Origin: Phycisphaerales bacterium
Lineage (GTDB): Bacteria; Planctomycetota; Phycisphaerae; Phycisphaerales; UBA1924
Direction: 5' to 3'
Assembly (NCBI GenBank): GCA_029260315.1
Contig: JAJDDM010000014.1
Coordinates: 1-36,044 of the forward strand
Length of the DNA stretch: 36,044 nt
Under the pieces are notes generated by a model that saw nothing but the letters and a program-made list of their open reading frames with translations, made no database searches and was not told the origin of the DNA. Of the stretch, positions 32,840-36,044 are shown in pieces. Every line of letters starts with the position of its first letter. Positions within the stretch are counted from its first letter, which is position 1. The translations under genes were made by a program, and so were the position numbers.

Positions 32840-35398
32840 ATGTTCGAACGATTCACAGACCGCGCCCGCAAGGTCATGGCCTTGGCCAACCAGGAGGCCC
32901 AGCGGTTCAACCACGAGTACATCGGGACCGAGCACATCCTGCTCGGGCTCGTCAAGGAGGGCTCGGGCGTCGGCGCGAACGTGCTGAAGAACCTCGACGT
33001 CGATCTGCGCAAGGTCCGCCTTGAGGTCGAGAAGCTCGTGAAGGCCGGGCCCGATGTGGTCACGATGGGGCAGCTTCCCCAGACGCCTCGGGCCAAGAAG
33101 GTCATCGAGTTCGCGATCGAAGAGGCCCGCAACCTGAACCACAACTATGTGGGCACCGAGCACCTGCTGCTCGGCTTGCTGCGCGAGCAAGACGGCGTCG
33201 CGGCGCAGGTTCTCATGAACCTCGGGCTCAAGCTCGAGGAGGTCCGCGAGGAAGTCCTCAACCTGCTCGGCGCCGGGGGCGAGGGCGGCGAGGAGGCCAT
33301 CACGGGCGGCGCGCCCTCCGGCGAGGGAAGGCCCGGAAAGGGCAAGAGCAAGACCCCCGCCCTGGACAGCTTCGGACGCGATCTGACCGAGCTTGCCAAG
33401 GAGGACACGCTCGATCCGGTGATCGGCCGGGCCCGTGAGATCGAGCGGGTCATCCAGGTCCTCTGCCGACGCACCAAGAACAACCCGGTGCTGCTGGGCG
33501 AGGCGGGCGTGGGCAAGACCGCGATCGTCGAGGGCCTGGCCCAGAAGATCATCGCTGGCGATGTGCCCGACATCCTCCACGAGCGCCGGTTGGTCGTGCT
33601 GGATCTGGCGATGATGGTCGCGGGCACCAAGTACCGCGGGCAGTTCGAGGAGCGGATCAAGGCCGTGATGAACGAGGTTCGGCGGGCCAAGAACGTGATC
33701 CTGTTCATCGACGAACTGCACACGCTGGTCGGCGCGGGCGGGGCCGAGGGCGCGATCGACGCGTCGAACGTGCTCAAGCCGGCGCTCAGCCGAGGCGAGA
33801 TCCAGTGCATCGGCGCGACGACCTTCGATGAGTACCGCAAGTACATCGAGAAGGACGCGGCCCTGGCCCGACGCTTCCAGGCGATCACGGTCGAGCCGCC
33901 CAACAACGAGCAGACCATCGACATCCTCAAGGGCCTGCGCGAGCGGTACGAGCAGCACCACCGCGTGAAGATCACCGACGTGGCCCTGCGGGCCGCGGTC
34001 GATCTTTCCGGGCGGTACATCACGGGCAGAGTGCAGCCGGACAAGTCGATCGACGTGATCGACGAGGCCGGGGCTCGCGTGCGTCTGAAGACGATGACCA
34101 AGCCGCCGAACCTTGCCGAGATCGAGGGCGACATCGAGCGTCTGAGCGTGGACAAGGACGAGGCGGTGAAGGCGGCGGACTACGAGAAGGCCGCCGAGCT
34201 TCGCGACCAAGCCGAGCAGCTCCGCAAGAAGCGCGAGCAGATCCAGCAAGACTGGAAGAAGAAGGTCTCCGAGACCGACGGCCTGGTGGACGAGGACGTG
34301 ATCGCCGAGGTCGTGAGCAACATGACCGGCGTGCCATTGCAGCGTCTGGAGAAGGAGGAGGCCGCGCGTCTGCTCGATCTCGAGAAGGAACTGCACAAGA
34401 CGGTCATCAGCCAGGAAGAGGCGGTCAAGGCCGTGTCCAGGGCCATCCGCCGGGCCCGCGCAGGGCTCAAGGATCCCAAGCGGCCCATGGGCAGCTTCAT
34501 CTTCGTCGGCCCCTCGGGTGTCGGCAAGACGCTGCTCTCCAAGGCGCTGGCCGAGTTCATGTTCGGCGACGAGGACGCGCTCATCCACTTGGACATGTCC
34601 GAGTACATGGAGAAGCACAACGTCTCACGTCTGGTCGGCGCGCCTCCCGGCTACGTCGGCTACGAAGAGGGCGGCCAGCTCACCGAGCGGATCCGCCGAC
34701 GCCCCTACAGCGTTGTGCTCCTCGACGAGGTCGAGAAGGCCCACCCCGATGTCTTCAACATGCTGCTCCAGATCATGGAAGAGGGCAGGCTCACCGACAG
34801 CTTCGGACGCCACGTCGATTTCCGCAACACCGTGCTCATCATGACGAGCAACATCGGTGCCGATCTGATCAAGGGCGGCGGCGGGTTCGGCTTCCAGAAG
34901 CGGTCCACCGACGTCGACTACGACAACATCAAGGGCATCTTGATGAAGGAGATCGAGCGGTTCTTCCGCCCCGAGTTCATCAACCGTCTGGACGACATCA
35001 TCGTCTTCCAGCCGCTGACCCGCGACGACCTGGTCGACATCATCGAGTACGAAGTCGGCAAGGTCTCCAAGCGTCTGAGCGAACAGGGCTTTGAGCTGAG
35101 CCTCGATCAGTCGGCCAAGGACTTCCTCATCGACAAGGGTTACAACCCCGACTACGGTGCCCGCCCGCTCCGCAGAGCGATCGGCAGCTTCATCGAGGAT
35201 CCGTTGAGCGAAATGCTCCTCTCGGGCGAGCTCCACGGCAAGAACCTGCCCTACGTCTCGCACAAGGAAGGCGCCGACAACTTGTTCTTTGAGCCCACGC
35301 ACCGTCCGCCGGACGATGACGACAAGGGCGACGGCGACGGCGGCGAGCCGACGCCAAACAACGGCGAGCCGCTCGAGGCCGAGGCATCCTCGACCTGA
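32840..35398 (+). CDS. clpC: ClpC-type AAA+ unfoldase, ClpP partner
   Basis: This is an 852-residue Hsp100 chaperone that unfolds substrates for ClpP or adaptors. Two Clp_N repeats come first ([20 protein letters not shown] and [20 protein letters not shown]). AAA-1 has Walker [10 protein letters not shown] near 220 and Walker [10 protein letters not shown]. The UVR domain (about 444-480, [18 protein letters not shown]) distinguishes ClpC from ClpA and ClpB. AAA-2 has GPSGVGKTL near 556, with the LGL-like substrate-docking and [13 protein letters not shown] segments, and a D2-small domain follows. The charged tail is rich in Asp and Gly ([15 protein letters not shown]). ATG 32840 has GGAGG 6 nt upstream. 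No clpP is visible in the window. Confidence 0.95.
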   Translation: MFERFTDRARKVMALANQEAQRFNHEYIGTEHILLGLVKEGSGVGANVLKNLDVDLRKVRLEVEKLVKAGPDVVTMGQLPQTPRAKKVIEFAIEEARNLNHNYVGTEHLLLGLLREQDGVAAQVLMNLGLKLEEVREEVLNLLGAGGEGGEEAITGGAPSGEGRPGKGKSKTPALDSFGRDLTELAKEDTLDPVIGRAREIERVIQVLCRRTKNNPVLLGEAGVGKTAIVEGLAQKIIAGDVPDILHERRLVVLDLAMMVAGTKYRGQFEERIKAVMNEVRRAKNVILFIDELHTLVGAGGAEGAIDASNVLKPALSRGEIQCIGATTFDEYRKYIEKDAALARRFQAITVEPPNNEQTIDILKGLRERYEQHHRVKITDVALRAAVDLSGRYITGRVQPDKSIDVIDEAGARVRLKTMTKPPNLAEIEGDIERLSVDKDEAVKAADYEKAAELRDQAEQLRKKREQIQQDWKKKVSETDGLVDEDVIAEVVSNMTGVPLQRLEKEEAARLLDLEKELHKTVISQEEAVKAVSRAIRRARAGLKDPKRPMGSFIFVGPSGVGKTLLSKALAEFMFGDEDALIHLDMSEYMEKHNVSRLVGAPPGYVGYEEGGQLTERIRRRPYSVVLLDEVEKAHPDVFNMLLQIMEEGRLTDSFGRHVDFRNTVLIMTSNIGADLIKGGGGFGFQKRSTDVDYDNIKGILMKEIERFFRPEFINRLDDIIVFQPLTRDDLVDIIEYEVGKVSKRLSEQGFELSLDQSAKDFLIDKGYNPDYGARPLRRAIGSFIEDPLSEMLLSGELHGKNLPYVSHKEGADNLFFEPTHRPPDDDDKGDGDGGEPTPNNGEPLEAEASST

Positions 35399-35417
35399 TC
35401 GACCCTGAATCCCCCTG

Positions 35418-35446
35418 AAGGCCCGGCAAATCGCCGGGCCTTTTTT
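35418..35446 (+). terminator. Intrinsic terminator after clpC
   Basis: A perfect 10-bp stem AAGGCCCGGC (35418-35427) and GCCGGGCCTT (35433-35442), with loop AAATC, is followed by a run of T. It begins 20 bp after the clpC stop and is the clearest rho-independent terminator in the window. Confidence 0.93.
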
Positions 35447-35606
35447 CTTGTTTGCAACGATCTGGCGAGGATCTGCGCGCCCCGCGCCTTTGCACAACTG
35501 CAGGAAACTCGTCCACGCACGCAGCGTCCCCATCCGAGGTTTTTCCCTTGACTAATTCCCAACACCGACCGACCCAACGGGCCAGTCGGGACGAATACGA
35601 TGGGTC

Positions 35607-36044
35607 ATGCCGCCCATCGTCCGTTGGCTGTTGAATCTCCTGGTTACGAACCCCATCGCGGTTCGGCTTGTGCAAAATGGCTCGAGGCGGGCCAAGCACC
35701 TGTACGTCCGCTCGATCTACCTCGCGGCTCTCATCCTCGTCCTGCTCTGGATCCTGGTCGCCAACACCGGAGCGGGCAATCTGGACTATCGCGCCTTGGC
35801 GGCGGCTGGCTCCAGAGGCTTTGTCTGGATCGCGTATCTCCAGATCTTTCTGATCACGGTTTTGAGCCCGGTATTCCTCGCAGGAGCGATCGCTCAAGAA
35901 GCAAACCCATACACATGGGAGATCCAGCTCACCACGCCCATGAACCGGTTGCAGATTGTTTTGGGCCATCTGCTCGGGCGGTTGTTCTTCGTGCTCGCCT
36001 TGCTCTTTGCGAGCCTGCCGTTGTTTGCGCTCACTCAGTACTTC
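35607..36044 (+). CDS. ABC-2 type transporter permease, N-terminal part
   Basis: The reading frame is open to the end of the window (146 codons), so the gene is partial. The sequence matches the start of planctomycete ABC-2 permeases: a short cytoplasmic N-terminus (MPPIVRWLLNLLVTNPIAVR), a first membrane helix (about 37-53, IYLAALILVLLWILVAN), then a second near 75-93 (VWIAYLQIFLITVLSPVFLA). The conserved EEKAQ-like turn appears as GAIAQEANPYTWEIQLTTPM, and a third helix is at the end (LFFVLALLFASLPLFALTQ). It would be the membrane half of an exporter; the ATPase partner is probably further on. No Shine-Dalgarno; TACGAT ends 5 nt before the ATG. Confidence 0.8.
   Translation, partial: MPPIVRWLLNLLVTNPIAVRLVQNGSRRAKHLYVRSIYLAALILVLLWILVANTGAGNLDYRALAAAGSRGFVWIAYLQIFLITVLSPVFLAGAIAQEANPYTWEIQLTTPMNRLQIVLGHLLGRLFFVLALLFASLPLFALTQYF

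Noticed and set aside
31805-34618. Minus-strand open frame of more than 900 codons opposite the lipoprotein and clpC
   Set aside because: It spans two real genes and the clpC promoter region; the repetitive Leu/Asp/Val composition is the complement of ClpC codons.
1-36044. CRISPR array, prophage, integrase or classical insertion sequence
   Set aside because: No regularly spaced repeats, phage structural genes, integrase or transposase motifs were found on reading both strands; the two palindromic elements are the only mobile-like sequences.

Overview
The window is GC-rich, densely packed DNA that reads as a chromosomal segment of a planctomycete, most likely of the Phycisphaerae. The indications are: an ECF sigma factor directly upstream of a Hanks-type Ser/Thr kinase with a long C-terminal tail; secreted proteins ending in a dockerin-like or PEP-CTERM-like tail; membrane proteins carrying a CxxC...CPECG zinc ribbon; a heptose branch of LPS synthesis (gmhB-waaF); and many genes without a Shine-Dalgarno sequence. 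The assignment rests on gene content and not on a marker gene.

Layout. 1-3269: a SigK-like ECF sigma factor overlaps the start of its probable anti-sigma gene (minus strand). It faces away from two secreted proteins, DUF4331 and DUF4198 (plus strand). 3288-5125: a secreted alpha/alpha-toroid (prenyltransferase/squalene-oxidase repeat) protein and a Tat-exported histidine phosphatase, divergent. 5126-5338: a palindromic element and a second, degraded copy of the phosphatase gene's 3' end. 5339-8758: a solitary Type IIG-like restriction-methylase. 8750-12299: pdxJ (minus), then a PAS-LuxR regulator and the coupled gmhB-waaF pair (plus). 12300-13292: a 208-bp element bounded by 21-bp inverted repeats, a small unknown gene, and a tRNA-Ala(GGC) with its own promoter and terminator. 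13413-16835: two zinc-ribbon membrane proteins flank a class I fructose-bisphosphate aldolase and a hicBA toxin-antitoxin module whose toxin is broken. 16961-21635: a TIGR03790-like secreted protein with a dockerin-like end, a 61-residue protein whose ribosome-binding site is sequestered in a hairpin, and a large PEP-CTERM-like repeat protein. 21710-29044: a signalling block with a Ser/Thr kinase, ECF sigma factor, single-domain response regulator, HD-GYP phosphodiesterase and FHA-GAF histidine kinase. 29085-32557: an AAA ATPase with a probable winged helix, holA, and a lipoprotein. 32840-35446: clpC and its terminator. 35607-end: the start of an ABC-2 type permease.

Most notable. (1) hicA carries an exact 11-bp tandem duplication that shifts its frame, and its expected catalytic His codon reads as Arg, while hicB is intact and follows the aldolase by 10 bp. 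(2) The phosphatase gene has a second 42-bp copy of its 3' end, diverged in a way that respects the reading frame, with a nested palindromic element between the copies. (3) Most genes lacking a Shine-Dalgarno sequence have a TANNNT box 5-10 nt before the start, which points to leaderless or near-leaderless transcripts. (4) A 208-bp element of lower GC bounded by inverted repeats lies between waaF and a small unknown gene. All functions are assigned by reading motifs; no database search was possible.
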